Assembly (NCBI GenBank): GCA_031425155.1
Contig: JANPIV010000012.1
Coordinates: 1 to 64,000, forward strand
Direction: 5' to 3'
Length of the DNA: 64,000 nucleotides
Source: M3007 sp031425155
Lineage (GTDB): Bacteria > Bacteroidota > Bacteroidia > Chitinophagales > Saprospiraceae
Part shown: in pieces, positions 24,504 to 33,400 of the stretch
Layout: the number at the start of each line of letters is the position of its first letter
Position numbering within the stretch: position 1 is the first letter of the stretch
The notes under the pieces: model-generated
The model's input: the letters and a program-made list of their open reading frames with translations, nothing else
Told to the model about the DNA's origin: nothing
Databases searched by the model: none
Translations under genes and position numbers: made by a program

Positions 24504-25277
24504 ATGAAACTACTCTTCCTTTTACTCGTATGCTTCACGTTGCTGATCCCTGCCGTCCGTGCCCAAATGACCAACCTCAACCACTTTATAGAAACCCATA
24601 AACACGACCAAGGCTTCACTTTTGCTTATCTCAGCCGCGACCTTTTTGAGGTGGCCAGCAAGAGCGAGGTAAAAGAGAAAGACTGGAAAAAAGTACAACA
24701 AATCGTCAAAAATGTGGGTAGCCTGCGCATCCTCGCGGGCGACGAGGTGAAAAACGGACTGGCACTGTATAAAGAAGTGCTAACGCAAATACCGACTGAT
24801 GAATTCGATGAATTACTGACAGTGCGGGACGAGCAAACCAACGTCCGCATCTGGGCTAAAACTGAGGAAGACAAGATCACCGACCTGATTCTGCTGGTCG
24901 GTTCGCCCGATGAATTTGTGCTGATCTGTTTTGCCGGAGCCATCGAACTGGGCAATATTACCGAACTGGCCAAATTATTTGACGCCGAAGAAGCCAAAGA
25001 CCTGGCTGCGGTTACTAATGCAGTGGCCATTGATTTCCAGATCAGTCCAAATCCCAGTAATGGCGTGTTTCAATTGTCTTATACCGATGAACAGGATGCG
25101 CCTGCCTTGCTGAACATAACGGACCAGAATGGCCGTCAGGTCAGTATGTTACGACTTTCGGGATCGCCCACGCAGCAAGTAGAACTGTCGGATTTACCCG
25201 CCGGTTTGTATTGGATACAATTGAAGACTGCGCAGGGGAAAGTTGGGATCAAGCAGGTGCAGATTGTGAAGAATTAA
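24504..25277 (+). CDS. Secreted DUF4252 protein with T9SS sorting tail
   Basis: A 257-residue protein with a signal peptide (MKLLFLLLVCFTLLIPAVRA). Residues ~22-165 are a DUF4252 domain (GFTFAYLSRDLFEVAS, VGSLRILAGDEVKNGLALYK, DEFVLICFAGAIELGNITEL), a family common in Bacteroidota with unknown function. The last ~75 residues form a type IX C-terminal sorting domain (DFQISPNPSNGVFQL to LPAGLYWIQLKTAQGKVG). It should be secreted across the outer membrane. DUF4252 proteins are usually not joined to a sorting tail in my experience, so the fusion is worth noting. It is monocistronic, with hairpins after the stop. Confidence 0.87.
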   Translation: MKLLFLLLVCFTLLIPAVRAQMTNLNHFIETHKHDQGFTFAYLSRDLFEVASKSEVKEKDWKKVQQIVKNVGSLRILAGDEVKNGLALYKEVLTQIPTDEFDELLTVRDEQTNVRIWAKTEEDKITDLILLVGSPDEFVLICFAGAIELGNITELAKLFDAEEAKDLAAVTNAVAIDFQISPNPSNGVFQLSYTDEQDAPALLNITDQNGRQVSMLRLSGSPTQQVELSDLPAGLYWIQLKTAQGKVGIKQVQIVKN

Positions 25278-25285
25278 ATAAAAAC

Positions 25286-25317
25286 TGCCGCGCCCAGTGC
25301 TTTCACCAGGCGCGGCA
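25286..25317 (+). terminator. Hairpin after the DUF4252 gene
   Basis: A perfect 9-base stem TGCCGCGCC/GGCGCGGCA with a 14-base loop begins 8 bases after the stop. There is no clean T-run after it (ttaaacttaaac), so a classic Rho-independent terminator is only probable. Confidence 0.5.
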
Positions 25318-25350
25318 TTAAACTTAAACTTCATTATTCTTGATTATTTT

Positions 25351-25394
25351 CTGGTAAGACCTCGTAGGCTTCAAAACCTGCGAGGTCTTACCAG
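25351..25394. repeat. 18-base inverted repeat between convergent genes
   Basis: The arms are CTGGTAAGACCTCGTAGG at 25351-25368 and CCTGCGAGGTCTTACCAG at 25377-25394 with an 8-base loop; only one pair is G-U. It lies between the convergent DUF4252 and YceI genes and could serve as a bidirectional terminator, but is also like the many palindromic elements of the window. Confidence 0.8.
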
Positions 25395-25418
25395 TCTAAT
25401 TAACCAATAACCAACCAA

Positions 25419-26030
25419 CTACTTGCTGGCCACTAATTTTACATTCAAATCAAATTCGTCATAAATGGTCTTATCGCCCAGATTCTCGAAATAATTGCCC
25501 GAACGGAAACGAATATCAAAGTCCGTGCGGTCCACTTTAAGGGCGGCTTCACCGGCGGCTTTATTATCGGCAGCATTAATAGCCGCGTCGAATTTGATTT
25601 CCTTCGTAATACCTTTGATCGTCAGATTACCCGTGATCCGGTAATTGCCCACCGTGCCGCGCGAAGCAACTTTACTGATGACAAACTTGGAAGATGGATT
25701 TTTTTCGACCCCAAAAAAATCGTCCGCTTTGAGGTGGCCTTCCAGTTTGGTGGCCCATTCACCCGGGTTATCCAGTACTTTTATAGTGGTCATGTCCATT
25801 TCAAAAGAGCCGCCCGTGAGTTTACCCTCGGTAAACTGCAGCGAGCCGGATTTAATATTGACAGTGCCAAAGTGTTCGCCGGTTACTTTATAGGCTTTCC
25901 AGTTCACAATGCTCGCCTGGGTGTTCACCTGGTAGGTTTCCGGCGCGGTTTGTACGCTAAAAGAAAGGGCGGCAAGGCTGCCGATAGCGAGTAAAGTAAG
26001 TAGCGTAAGGTGAATTTTTTTGATTTTCAT
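25419..26030 (-). CDS. YceI family periplasmic protein
   Basis: I place the start at 26030 (MKIKKIHLTLLTLLAIGSLA), the beginning of a signal peptide; the frame is open further upstream, but that part has no family likeness. The mature 203-residue product is a lipocalin-like YceI barrel: YQVNTQASIVNWKAYKV, GEHFGTVNIKSGSLQF, GSFEMDMTTIKVLD, KLEGHLKADDFFGVEKNP, GNYRITGNLTIKGITKEIKF and RTDFDIRFRSGNYFENLGD are all hallmark segments. Such proteins bind polyisoprenoid lipids in the periplasm. It is divergent from the LytS-like kinase. Confidence 0.93.
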   Translation of the reverse strand: MKIKKIHLTLLTLLAIGSLAALSFSVQTAPETYQVNTQASIVNWKAYKVTGEHFGTVNIKSGSLQFTEGKLTGGSFEMDMTTIKVLDNPGEWATKLEGHLKADDFFGVEKNPSSKFVISKVASRGTVGNYRITGNLTIKGITKEIKFDAAINAADNKAAGEAALKVDRTDFDIRFRSGNYFENLGDKTIYDEFDLNVKLVASK

Positions 26031-26274
26031 GCTTGCAGATTTGATAAATAGTGAACTGGTGAAATTGATTTTTCGTAGTAAAACCACTACATTGTGCAAA
26101 GGAATGCACCCAAACCGGGTGAAAAACAGTGTGTAGATGAATCCGGGAAATGTGGAGACAAGCGGGGAGAAGGTGTCTAAAAGGAAAGGACAAATTTTCG
26201 GTTTATATCCCCAAATTCGCCAGTTTAGTCGCCAAGTGGCCCGGCGTATGATTACACTATTTACCTTTACTATA

Positions 26275-26282
26275 TATTTTTG
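26275..26282 (+). promoter_or_regulatory. Candidate -7 box for the LytS/LytTR pair
   Basis: TATTTTTG matches TAnnTTTG and lies 31 bases before the ATG at 26313. No good -33 box is seen at the right spacing. By eye only. Confidence 0.3.
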
Positions 26283-26312
26283 CTGCCCCCCGCTAAACAA
26301 ACCATACCTGTA

Positions 26313-27344
26313 ATGATTATTTTAAAGACAAAAATCCCTGCCGAGCGTTTGTTGCGCTGGTTGTTCCTGACGCTGTTCTGGGGCATTTGGCTGGGTATGC
26401 CTTATCTCTCGCAGGATGATGATGCCAAGCACCGGCAATTTATGCTGTCGCTGCTGCCAGTCACGCTGACTAATATTCCCTTGTTCTTTTTGAATACGGA
26501 ACTGCTTATTCCGCGCGTACTGCGCAAACGTGGTATTGCACCCTACTTACTGTCGGTGATTGGTTTAATCATGGCATTTGTCGTCATTGAGGGCATTTTA
26601 AAGAATTGGGTATTATGCGATTACGCGCAAAAAATGGCCCTGCACACCCGAAAAAGTTTCTTCTTTGTCTTTTTTATTACAGCTATCAGCACTGGTTATG
26701 GACTAATTACGCATTTAGTCGGTCAGGAAAAAGCGCGGCAGCAAGAGCGGCAGGAGCGTCTACAGTCGGAACTGTCTTTTTTGCGTTCGCAGATCAGCCC
26801 GCACTTCATTTTTAATATTCTGAATAGTATTGTCTATTTAATTCGCTCTAAATCAACATTGGCGGAACCCGTTACAATCAGCCTCGCCGAACTAATGCGT
26901 TATATGCTCTACGAAAGCAGCGATGCGCAGGTGCCATTAGAAAAAGAACTGGATTATTTAAAAAACTATGTAGAACTGCAAAAAATCCGCTTCGGCGAGG
27001 ATGTGGAGGTACGCATGAATATTCAGGGCGAGCCGACCGATCAAATCATCGAACCCATGCTGATGATTCCCTTTGTAGAAAATGCGTTCAAACACGGCGT
27101 GGGTTTAGTCATTGATCCGGTGATTGATATTCAGGTGCGGATAGAACAAACATCTTTATTCTTTACGCTGCGGAATAAAATAGCCATTGACCAGCCGGAA
27201 GACAAAGACAGCAGTTCGGGTATTGGGCTGCGGAATGTGAGCCGCCGTTTGGAATTGTTATACCCGGAGGCGCATACGTTGCAGATCAATAAAGAAGAGG
27301 GGTGGTTTGTGGTAGAGTTACATTTGAAATTTCATAAAAAATGA
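26313..27344 (+). CDS. LytS-like sensor histidine kinase
   Basis: The start is the ATG at 26313 (MIILKTKIPAERLLRW); a TTG at 26280 is in frame but unlikely. The 343-residue protein has four membrane helices in the first ~140 residues (LFLTLFWGIWLGMP, LSLLPVTLTNIPLFFL, LLSVIGLIMAFVVIEGIL, FFFVFFITAISTGYGLI), a short coiled coil (EKARQQERQERLQSEL) and a His_kinase core with the phospho-acceptor in RSQISPHFIFNILNSI, then PFVENAFKHGV and GIGLRNVSRRLELLYP in the ATPase. It overlaps the next gene by 4 bases and forms a pair with the LytTR regulator. The signal is unknown. Confidence 0.93.
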   Translation: MIILKTKIPAERLLRWLFLTLFWGIWLGMPYLSQDDDAKHRQFMLSLLPVTLTNIPLFFLNTELLIPRVLRKRGIAPYLLSVIGLIMAFVVIEGILKNWVLCDYAQKMALHTRKSFFFVFFITAISTGYGLITHLVGQEKARQQERQERLQSELSFLRSQISPHFIFNILNSIVYLIRSKSTLAEPVTISLAELMRYMLYESSDAQVPLEKELDYLKNYVELQKIRFGEDVEVRMNIQGEPTDQIIEPMLMIPFVENAFKHGVGLVIDPVIDIQVRIEQTSLFFTLRNKIAIDQPEDKDSSSGIGLRNVSRRLELLYPEAHTLQINKEEGWFVVELHLKFHKK

Positions 27345-28069
27345 AACTATCCTGCATCATCGTGGACGACGAATCCATGGCCCGCAAGTTATTGGAAGAA
27401 AACGTGCGCCAACTGCCTTTTTTGGAGGTGGTAAAAACCTGTAAAAATGCCTTTGAGGCGATGGAAGCCTTACAGGAAACGCCGGTGGACCTGATGTTTC
27501 TGGATATTCAGATGCCGGGGATGCTGGGCACTAAATTTCTGCAAAGCCTGCCGGAAAAGCCGATGGTTATTTTCGTGACCGCCTATTCCAATTTCGCCGT
27601 CGAAAGTTATGATCTGGATGTCATTGATTATTTGATGAAACCAGTCAGTCTGGAACGTTTTACCAAAGCCGCCTATAAAGCCTTGGATGAATATAAGAAA
27701 AAACAGGCGCTGGCCAATCCAGCCCTTCCTGCTGTGACCGAAGCCAATCCCGACTTCTTTTTCGTCAATGTCGAGTACGCCCTGGTGCGCATTGCGGTAA
27801 AAGAAATCACGCATATTGAGGGCATGAAAGACTATGTCAAAATATTTCTGAGTACCGCGAAAAAGCCCGTACTTACCAAATCCACGTTGAAAGCGATGGA
27901 GGAAAAATTGCCGCCACAAGGCTTCATGCGTGTACATAAGTCATTCATTGTCAACCTCGACAAGATTGAATCCATTCGCAATCGCGAGATTAAAATCTGT
28001 GAGGCGGAAATCCCGGTGGGCGAAGCGAATTTGGAGGAGTTGATGCGGTGGTTGAATTGTTCGAAGTGA
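27341..28069 (+). CDS. LytTR-type response regulator
   Basis: A 242-residue protein: receiver domain (IIVDDESMARKL; phospho-acceptor Asp55 in LMFLDIQMPG; conserved Lys in YLMKPVSLERF) and a C-terminal LytTR DNA-binding domain (EITHIEGMKDYVKIFLS, GFMRVHKSFIVNLDKIESI). The ATG overlaps the kinase stop (ATGA), so the two are translationally coupled. Targets of this type are direct repeats ~10 bases apart; none was recognised near the next gene, an alcohol dehydrogenase. Confidence 0.95.
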   Translation: MKLSCIIVDDESMARKLLEENVRQLPFLEVVKTCKNAFEAMEALQETPVDLMFLDIQMPGMLGTKFLQSLPEKPMVIFVTAYSNFAVESYDLDVIDYLMKPVSLERFTKAAYKALDEYKKKQALANPALPAVTEANPDFFFVNVEYALVRIAVKEITHIEGMKDYVKIFLSTAKKPVLTKSTLKAMEEKLPPQGFMRVHKSFIVNLDKIESIRNREIKICEAEIPVGEANLEELMRWLNCSK

Positions 28070-28120
28070 GTATTTTACACTCTATTTAACATAAATTAAA
28101 TTATGGAATAAACAAATACT

Positions 28121-28246
28121 TTAGGAACGTGTAAAAAATAATTTGTGAAATTCTGTTCTTCTTGGTTGTCATGTCGCGACGGAGTGCAGACATGACAACT
28201 GATCACGAAGACACAATTACTAACTTATTTTTTACACGTTCCTTAA
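28121..28246. repeat. Nested palindromic element (126 bp)
   Basis: The outer arms are 18-base perfect inverted repeats (GGAACGTGTAAAAAATAA at 28124-28141 and its complement at 28225-28242). A second perfect stem of 11 bases (GTTGTCATGTC at 28165-28175, complement 28189-28199) lies inside. The right end is almost the same as the right end of the larger element at 36003-36209. Non-coding, with no target duplication that I can be sure of. Confidence 0.88.
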
Positions 28247-28355
28247 AAACAAACATATCCATCCTGCAACAAAACAGGCGCGGAGCAGGTTTCCCTGATG
28301 AGTCTCGCAGGACTGAAAAAACTAACTTATTTCATCCATAAACAAACAGATTACT

Positions 28356-29450
28356 ATGGAAACAAGTAGCACAACAGCAGAAGGAAGCACCAATATGGAA
28401 ACGAAAGTTGCGAAAGCCTTCGGCACAGCCGCCGCAGATGCACTGCTGAATCCATTAACCATTCAGCGCAGAAAGCCTACGCCGCATGATGTAGAAATAG
28501 AAATACTGTTTTGCGGTGTTTGCCATTCTGATCTGCATACCGCCCGGAATGAATGGCACGGTACCGTTTATCCCTGTGTACCGGGCCATGAAATTGTCGG
28601 CAGGATTGTGCGGGTTGGGGAGCATGTGACTAAGTTCAAAACAGGCGATTTCGCGGCAGTAGGCTGTATGGTGGATAGCTGCCGGGAATGTGACTATTGC
28701 AAAGAAGACTTGGAACAATATTGCGAAAAAGGAAATATTGGGACTTACAATTCACCGGATAAACACCTGGGCACACAAACTTATGGCGGGTATTCAGAAA
28801 GCATAGTGGTGGATGAAGCCTTTGTATTGAAAGTGCCTGAAAATCTTGACCTGGCCGCCACCGCACCGCTTTTATGTGCCGGTATTACGACTTATTCTCC
28901 ATTAAAACACTGGAATATTGGCCCCGGCAAGAAGGTCGGTATTGTCGGCATTGGCGGTTTAGGACACATGGGCGTTAAACTGGCGAAGGCGATGGGCGCG
29001 GAGGTGATTGTATTTACTACATCGCCCTCTAAAATAGAAGATGCCAAACGGCTCGGTGCTGATGAGGTCGTGCTGTCCAAAGATGAGGAAGAAATGAAAC
29101 AGTACAGAGGCAAATTACACTTTGTGCTTGATGCCGTGTCTGCAGAGCACGACATCAACGCCTATTTGAGCCTGTTACGGGTAGATGGCTCACTGGTATT
29201 GGTCGGAGCACCTGAAAATCCGCTGCCGGTAGCAGCATTCAGCCTCATTCCTTACCGCAGAAACTTTGCCGGTTCCATGATTGGTGGCATCGCTGAAACG
29301 CAGGAAATGCTTGACTTTTGTGGTAAACACAACATTGTTTCCGATATAGAAATAATTAATATCCAGCAGATCAATGAAGCATACGAGCGATTGCTGAAAG
29401 GGGACGTAAAATATCGCTTTGTTATTGATATGGCCTCTCTGAAAAAATAA
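28356..29450 (+). CDS. Zinc-dependent alcohol dehydrogenase (YahK/CAD type)
   Basis: A 364-residue medium-chain dehydrogenase. The catalytic zinc site is CGVCHSDLHTARNEW with PGHEIVG; the structural zinc loop is CRECDYCKEDLEQYC (four Cys); the cofactor site is GIGGLGHMGVKLAKAMG. The cinnamyl-alcohol-dehydrogenase/YahK subgroup is indicated by the zinc loop and by GTQTYGGYSESIVV. It reduces aldehydes with NADPH as a broad detoxifying enzyme. An internal ATG at 28395 with AAGGAAG upstream may be the true start, which would remove 13 residues of low complexity. Single gene, flanked by a palindromic element. Confidence 0.93.
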   Translation: METSSTTAEGSTNMETKVAKAFGTAAADALLNPLTIQRRKPTPHDVEIEILFCGVCHSDLHTARNEWHGTVYPCVPGHEIVGRIVRVGEHVTKFKTGDFAAVGCMVDSCRECDYCKEDLEQYCEKGNIGTYNSPDKHLGTQTYGGYSESIVVDEAFVLKVPENLDLAATAPLLCAGITTYSPLKHWNIGPGKKVGIVGIGGLGHMGVKLAKAMGAEVIVFTTSPSKIEDAKRLGADEVVLSKDEEEMKQYRGKLHFVLDAVSAEHDINAYLSLLRVDGSLVLVGAPENPLPVAAFSLIPYRRNFAGSMIGGIAETQEMLDFCGKHNIVSDIEIINIQQINEAYERLLKGDVKYRFVIDMASLKK

Positions 29451-29489
29451 AACGGACCAGATAGAACCGCGTAAAAGCTGGTATGCAGG

Positions 29490-30431
29490 CTATATATTTT
29501 CGGCAGAACGATCAGGATGCTGCAAGTACGCCAACTGGCTATACAGCTCCCGTTCTTCCGCTGACAGCTGCTGTGGAATATCCACCTGAATATCCAGATA
29601 AAGATCGCCATCGGTAGCAGGATGGGCATAATCGGGCATACCGAGGCCGCGCATCCGCAGCGAAGCGCCATTCTGGGTGCCGGGCGGGATATTCATCATT
29701 TTATCGCCCTGTAAGGTAGGTACGCGAATTTTGCCGCCGAGCACGGCCGTAAGCACATCTATGTGTTGGCGGCAGCGCAGGTCGTTGCCCGTGCGGGTGT
29801 AGCGCGGGTGTGGCATCATACGAATGTGGACCAGCACATCACCGGGCTGACCCCCGTTTTGGCCCGGTTGTCCTTTGCCGCGCAGCCGGAATTTCTGGCC
29901 TTCCCGTACGCCTTTTTTAAGGTTCAGCACGTGCTCTTCGTTGCCCACTTTCAGGACGCGGGACGTGCCCGCAAAGGCTTCTTCCAGCGTGATTTGCGCT
30001 TCGGCCTCCATGTCGCTGCCATTGCGGGGAAAACGACCCCCACCACCACCCGAACGGCCACCGTATTGACTCCCGAAAAACTGCTGGAACAGGTCTTCCA
30101 TGCGGGCATCATTTTCAAAATCGGTGGCGTCAAAAGAGAAATTGCCTCCCTGACCACCCTGGGGACGCCGCGTCCGACCACCGGCCTGCCCTCCCCCATC
30201 CTGATAATGTTCCCAGTTTTCGCCAAACTGATCGTAGCGTTTTCGTTTTTCTGGGTCGCTCAGCACGTCGTTGGCTTCATTGGCCTCCTTAAATTTTTCT
30301 TCCGCCTTGGCGTCTCCTTTATTCTTGTCCGGGTGGTATTGTATGGCCAGTTTCCGATAGGCTTTTTTAATCGCTTCCGGGGTAGCCGCCTTGTCAACAC
30401 CCAATATTTTATAATAATCCTTAAAAGCCAT
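29490..30431 (-). CDS. DnaJ-type co-chaperone (CbpA-like)
   Basis: A 313-residue protein with an N-terminal J domain (KDYYKILGVDKAATPEAIKK; HPD in IQYHPDKNKGD), a Gly/Phe-rich linker (GGGQAGGRTRRPQGGQGG) and the two-part DnaJ C-terminal substrate-binding domain (EAQITLEEAFAGTSRVL, GKGQPGQNGGQPGDVLVHI, MNIPPGTQNGASLRMRGLGM). The cysteine zinc finger of DnaJ is absent, so it is the CbpA class. It stimulates Hsp70. It is divergent from the lipoprotein thermonuclease gene, with a -7-like box upstream. Confidence 0.93.
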   Translation of the reverse strand: MAFKDYYKILGVDKAATPEAIKKAYRKLAIQYHPDKNKGDAKAEEKFKEANEANDVLSDPEKRKRYDQFGENWEHYQDGGGQAGGRTRRPQGGQGGNFSFDATDFENDARMEDLFQQFFGSQYGGRSGGGGGRFPRNGSDMEAEAQITLEEAFAGTSRVLKVGNEEHVLNLKKGVREGQKFRLRGKGQPGQNGGQPGDVLVHIRMMPHPRYTRTGNDLRCRQHIDVLTAVLGGKIRVPTLQGDKMMNIPPGTQNGASLRMRGLGMPDYAHPATDGDLYLDIQVDIPQQLSAEERELYSQLAYLQHPDRSAENI

Positions 30432-30450
30432 GTTGCAGTTTTTATATAGG

Positions 30451-30458
30451 CAAAGTTA
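30451..30458 (-). promoter_or_regulatory. Candidate -7 box for the CbpA-like gene
   Basis: The minus strand reads TAACTTTG, matching TAnnTTTG, 20 bases before the ATG at 30431. No clear -33 box is seen. Confidence 0.35.
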
Positions 30459-30483
30459 GTCAATATTCTATTATGTTTAGGCC

Positions 30484-30993
30484 ATGAAATCCATCTTACT
30501 CGCCACCCTGCTCCTGATTGGCTGCAATCGCCAGGCCACTACTTCTTCTACCAATTTGCCCTATCTGCAAGGTAAAATGGTTAAAGTGCTGGATGGCGAT
30601 ACTTTCGATTTATTGACTGATCCACCCAGCCGTCAAAGTGCGGCAGAAACCGTTCGCATTCGGCTGGATGGTATTGATTGTCCTGAAAAAAACCAGCCTT
30701 TCGGTAAGGATGCTACGCAGTATCTCACCGACCAGATTTCCGGCAAATCGCTGCGGGTCACCGGTACCAAAAAAGACCGCGACGGACGATTGATCGGCAC
30801 CGTATTCGTGGCACAAAAGAATGTGAATCAATTGCTTGTCCACAACGGGCTGGCCTGGCATTTCACCCAGTATAGCAAAGACAGCACGCTGGCCAATCTG
30901 GAACGCGATGCCCGTCGCCGCCGCGTTGGGCTATGGGCCGATGCACAACCCGTTGCGCCGTGGGAATGGCGGAAGAAAAAGCATCCGAAGTAA
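30484..30993 (+). CDS. Thermonuclease (SNase)-like lipoprotein
   Basis: A 169-residue protein. The first 14 residues (MKSILLATLLLIGC) form a lipoprotein signal with Cys14 as the lipidated residue. A staphylococcal nuclease-like OB-fold follows: GKMVKVLDGDTFDLL, VRIRLDGIDCPEKNQPFG (with the Ca-binding Asp and catalytic Arg positions), TGTKKDRDGRLIGTVFV, and NGLAWHFTQYSKDS. The end WADAQPVAPWEWRK is typical of short bacterial members. It would cut nucleic acids at the envelope, perhaps to obtain phosphate. It is divergent from the CbpA-like gene and convergent with the NtrY-like kinase gene, with only one base between the stops. Confidence 0.92.
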   Translation: MKSILLATLLLIGCNRQATTSSTNLPYLQGKMVKVLDGDTFDLLTDPPSRQSAAETVRIRLDGIDCPEKNQPFGKDATQYLTDQISGKSLRVTGTKKDRDGRLIGTVFVAQKNVNQLLVHNGLAWHFTQYSKDSTLANLERDARRRRVGLWADAQPVAPWEWRKKKHPK

Positions 30994-30994
30994 C

Positions 30995-32347
30995 TTAAAA
31001 ATCCAGTACAAATCTCGCGCCGCCACCCGCCGCCGTACTCACCCGAATATCGCCGCCATGCAGTTGCATGATCTGTTTGGAAATGCTCAATCCCACGCCC
31101 GTGCCCGTAGTTTTGGTAGTAAAAAAAGGAATAAACACCTCTTCGCGCAGGTCGGCGGTAATACCCGGCCCATTATCTTCCACTTCAATAAAGGCATGGC
31201 CCTTATGGTCGGATCCGGCCCGTAACGTGATGCGTTTTTCTTCAATCTCTTCGCCGGCATTTTGGAAAGCCTCGCGGGCATTTTTCACCAGATTTAATAG
31301 CACCATTTCTATTTGCGAAGCATCCGCATTCAGTTGCAAATCTTCGGGCACCACAAAAACTTCACTGCGCACTCCCCCACCCTTCAAGTCGGCGGCGGCT
31401 AACTGGATGACCCGATCTAGCAGTTTTTTAGCCCCCACCTGGTCTATTTTGGGCAATGGAATGGCGGTAAAACTCCGGTAAGCATCCACAAAATCCATCA
31501 GGCCACGGCTCCGGGCGGCCACGACTTCCAGGGCTTCTTCCAGATCGCTCACGGCACCCGGCGATTTCATTTCTTTCAAATCGGTGCGCACAATATCTTG
31601 CATGGTCTCGATGAGCGACACGATGGGCGTCACGGAGTTCATGATCTCGTGGCGCAGCACCCGCGCCAGGTCGCGCCAGGCATCCAATTCCTTGCGTTGC
31701 AGTTCGGGGTGAATGTCTTGCAGCGTCAGCAGGCGCACCGCCCGGCCCTGTAAATTGACCGAAACGCCCTGAATAGCCAGTTGCCGTCCGGCCTCGGGCT
31801 GGTACAATAATTTGCTGCGCGAAGTCAGATTATGGACAAATTGCGCCAGCACTTTATGTCGCTCCGGCAGGTCTTGCAGATGATGCAGCCGATATACACC
31901 CAGCACCTGGAAGGCCGCATTATTGGAAAGCAGCACGCCCGACTGGGCATCGAAAGCCAGAATGCCGGTGCCAAGATGTTGCACTATGGTGTTGAGAAAC
32001 AACAAATTAGCCTCTTTTTCGGCGCGGGTTTGGCGGAAGGCTTCGAGCACCTCATTGAACTCGCGATTGACCTCCGCGAAGGACAATCCTTTTTCTTTGG
32101 CCGAAGAAAAACGGATGGCAAAATCGGAATAACGGATGCTCTCGAACAAACGGGCGAGTCGTCGGTTGGTGTCGTTCACATAGTGAAAGAGGCTGAGCGC
32201 GGTCGCGATGGCCGCCCCCAACGATGCCAGTCCGAGCAGGAAAATCGGCTCCGGGCGGGTGAAGGAATACGCCGCTGCCAGCAGCAAAGCGGCCAGGAAG
32301 GTAATCCGCAGAGCAAATGCGGCGGGAAAAGATCGGATCAAGGTCAT
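30995..32347 (-). CDS. NtrY-like sensor histidine kinase
   Basis: A 450-residue kinase with two N-terminal membrane helices (11-28 and 35-53), a HAMP/linker-like helical region (LFESIRYSDFAIRFSSAKEK), a PAS-like domain (120-215) and a kinase core. The acceptor is His233 in VLRHEIMNSVTPIVSL, the H-box form of NtrY kinases; N box EMVLLNLVKNAREAFQ; G boxes VEDNGPGI and GTGVGLSISKQ. The likely partner is the NtrC-like activator at 34544-35914, on the same strand but separated by four small genes. The input is unknown. Confidence 0.9.
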   Translation of the reverse strand: MTLIRSFPAAFALRITFLAALLLAAAYSFTRPEPIFLLGLASLGAAIATALSLFHYVNDTNRRLARLFESIRYSDFAIRFSSAKEKGLSFAEVNREFNEVLEAFRQTRAEKEANLLFLNTIVQHLGTGILAFDAQSGVLLSNNAAFQVLGVYRLHHLQDLPERHKVLAQFVHNLTSRSKLLYQPEAGRQLAIQGVSVNLQGRAVRLLTLQDIHPELQRKELDAWRDLARVLRHEIMNSVTPIVSLIETMQDIVRTDLKEMKSPGAVSDLEEALEVVAARSRGLMDFVDAYRSFTAIPLPKIDQVGAKKLLDRVIQLAAADLKGGGVRSEVFVVPEDLQLNADASQIEMVLLNLVKNAREAFQNAGEEIEEKRITLRAGSDHKGHAFIEVEDNGPGITADLREEVFIPFFTTKTTGTGVGLSISKQIMQLHGGDIRVSTAAGGGARFVLDF

Positions 32348-32597
32348 ACTGTGCGTCTTTGGCTTTTAGTCATTGGTCCTTTGGTCTTTGGTGAATAGAG
32401 CGTAACGTGGCTTTTAAAATGTTCCTCCCGGAGCAATTTCGCGCCCAAGATAACGCCAATCACAATACTTAATGCCCGCGCCATAATTGGCCATAATAAA
32501 AGGCGATACCAAACAGAAAGTAGAAATAATTAGATAAAATTGCCCTTTTATTGAACCAATCGCCAAGATCGCGTTAATCAACAATAAAAACAGTACT

Positions 32598-33110
32598 ATG
32601 AATCTGCCTCCGCTCGAATTATCGGCTACGGTACATAAATACAGTAGCACAATAGAAGGTTATTTTTTGAAAATTCCCGCTGTATTTGGCCGCCAGTTGT
32701 CGCTTGACGGGAAAAAGACGCGTTTGGTCTGCACCCTGGCGGGTCAGGTACGTTTCCAATGTGCTTTAATGCCTTATGGCGATGGTGATTTTTATATTGG
32801 GCTCAATAAGAAAAACCGTATTACGCTCGGTCTGCAAGATGGCAGTCGGGTAGAAATGGTGCTGGAACTGGACCAAAGCAAGTACGGACTTGATATGCCC
32901 GAAGAATTGGCCGAAATGCTCGTGCAGGAGCCAGAAGGCGACCGTATTTTTCATCAACTTACGGCGGGTCGCCAGCGCAGTTTTATTTTCTGGGTTTCTT
33001 CAGCCAAATCATCGGAAAAACGGCTGGAACGCGCCTTGGTTTTAGTGGAAAAACTGCAACAATACGGCTTAAAAATGACTGGTAATCAATTACTTGGCAA
33101 GGAAGAATAA
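32598..33110 (+). CDS. YdeI/OmpD-associated family protein (DUF1905)
   Basis: A 170-residue protein. Residues 1-95 form the DUF1905 beta domain (LELSATVHKYSSTIEGYFLKI, GDFYIGLNKKNRITLGLQDGS, VEMVLELDQSKYGLDMPE), and the rest the helical YdeI/OmpD-associated domain (LAEMLVQEPEGDRIFHQLTA, RQRSFIFWVSSAKSSEKRLE). Close to the family length. Members are cytoplasmic, of unclear function, sometimes tied to bacteriocin or peptide protection. Monocistronic on the plus strand between minus-strand genes. Confidence 0.85.
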   Translation: MNLPPLELSATVHKYSSTIEGYFLKIPAVFGRQLSLDGKKTRLVCTLAGQVRFQCALMPYGDGDFYIGLNKKNRITLGLQDGSRVEMVLELDQSKYGLDMPEELAEMLVQEPEGDRIFHQLTAGRQRSFIFWVSSAKSSEKRLERALVLVEKLQQYGLKMTGNQLLGKEE

Positions 33111-33116
33111 GAAGTG

Positions 33117-33380
33117 CTACGGCATTGCACTCGTTTTTGAAAACAACCAACTAATTAACAACAGTAAGCTCGGCAAGGCCACTACTCCAAGACTCAGTAA
33201 ACGCCACCGTAGCCCAAAACGCAGTATCGGGCCGCCAATCAGCATCAGTATTACTACTAACAGCAGCCATTGCTGCATCCCGGTGGAAGCACCAAATCCG
33301 CTGCGAAAACCGACTGCCCATAACAAGAGCACCGCCGTTAAAAGATCAAAAACCCAAAAGAGCCAGAATAGAAATGCCAT
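33117..33380 (-). CDS. Small membrane protein
   Basis: An 87-residue, extremely hydrophobic protein with three helices: 2-24, 36-53 and 61-80, with a short loop GFRSGFGASTGMQQ between the first two. No family is recognised. It converges on the YdeI-like gene with six bases between the stops and is followed upstream by two helical-protein genes on the same strand. Codon pattern and the tight fit between neighbours make it a probable gene. Confidence 0.65.
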   Translation of the reverse strand: MAFLFWLFWVFDLLTAVLLLWAVGFRSGFGASTGMQQWLLLVVILMLIGGPILRFGLRWRLLSLGVVALPSLLLLISWLFSKTSAMP

Positions 33381-33400
33381 TTTAATAGAAAAATTATTGA

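Noticed and set aside
32414..32650. 78-codon minus-strand frame with a hydrophobic N-terminal half
   Set aside because: It overlaps the start of the YdeI-like gene and has no ribosome site or family. The ending (GAGIKYCDWRYLGREIAPGG) looks protein-like, so a degraded gene cannot be fully excluded.
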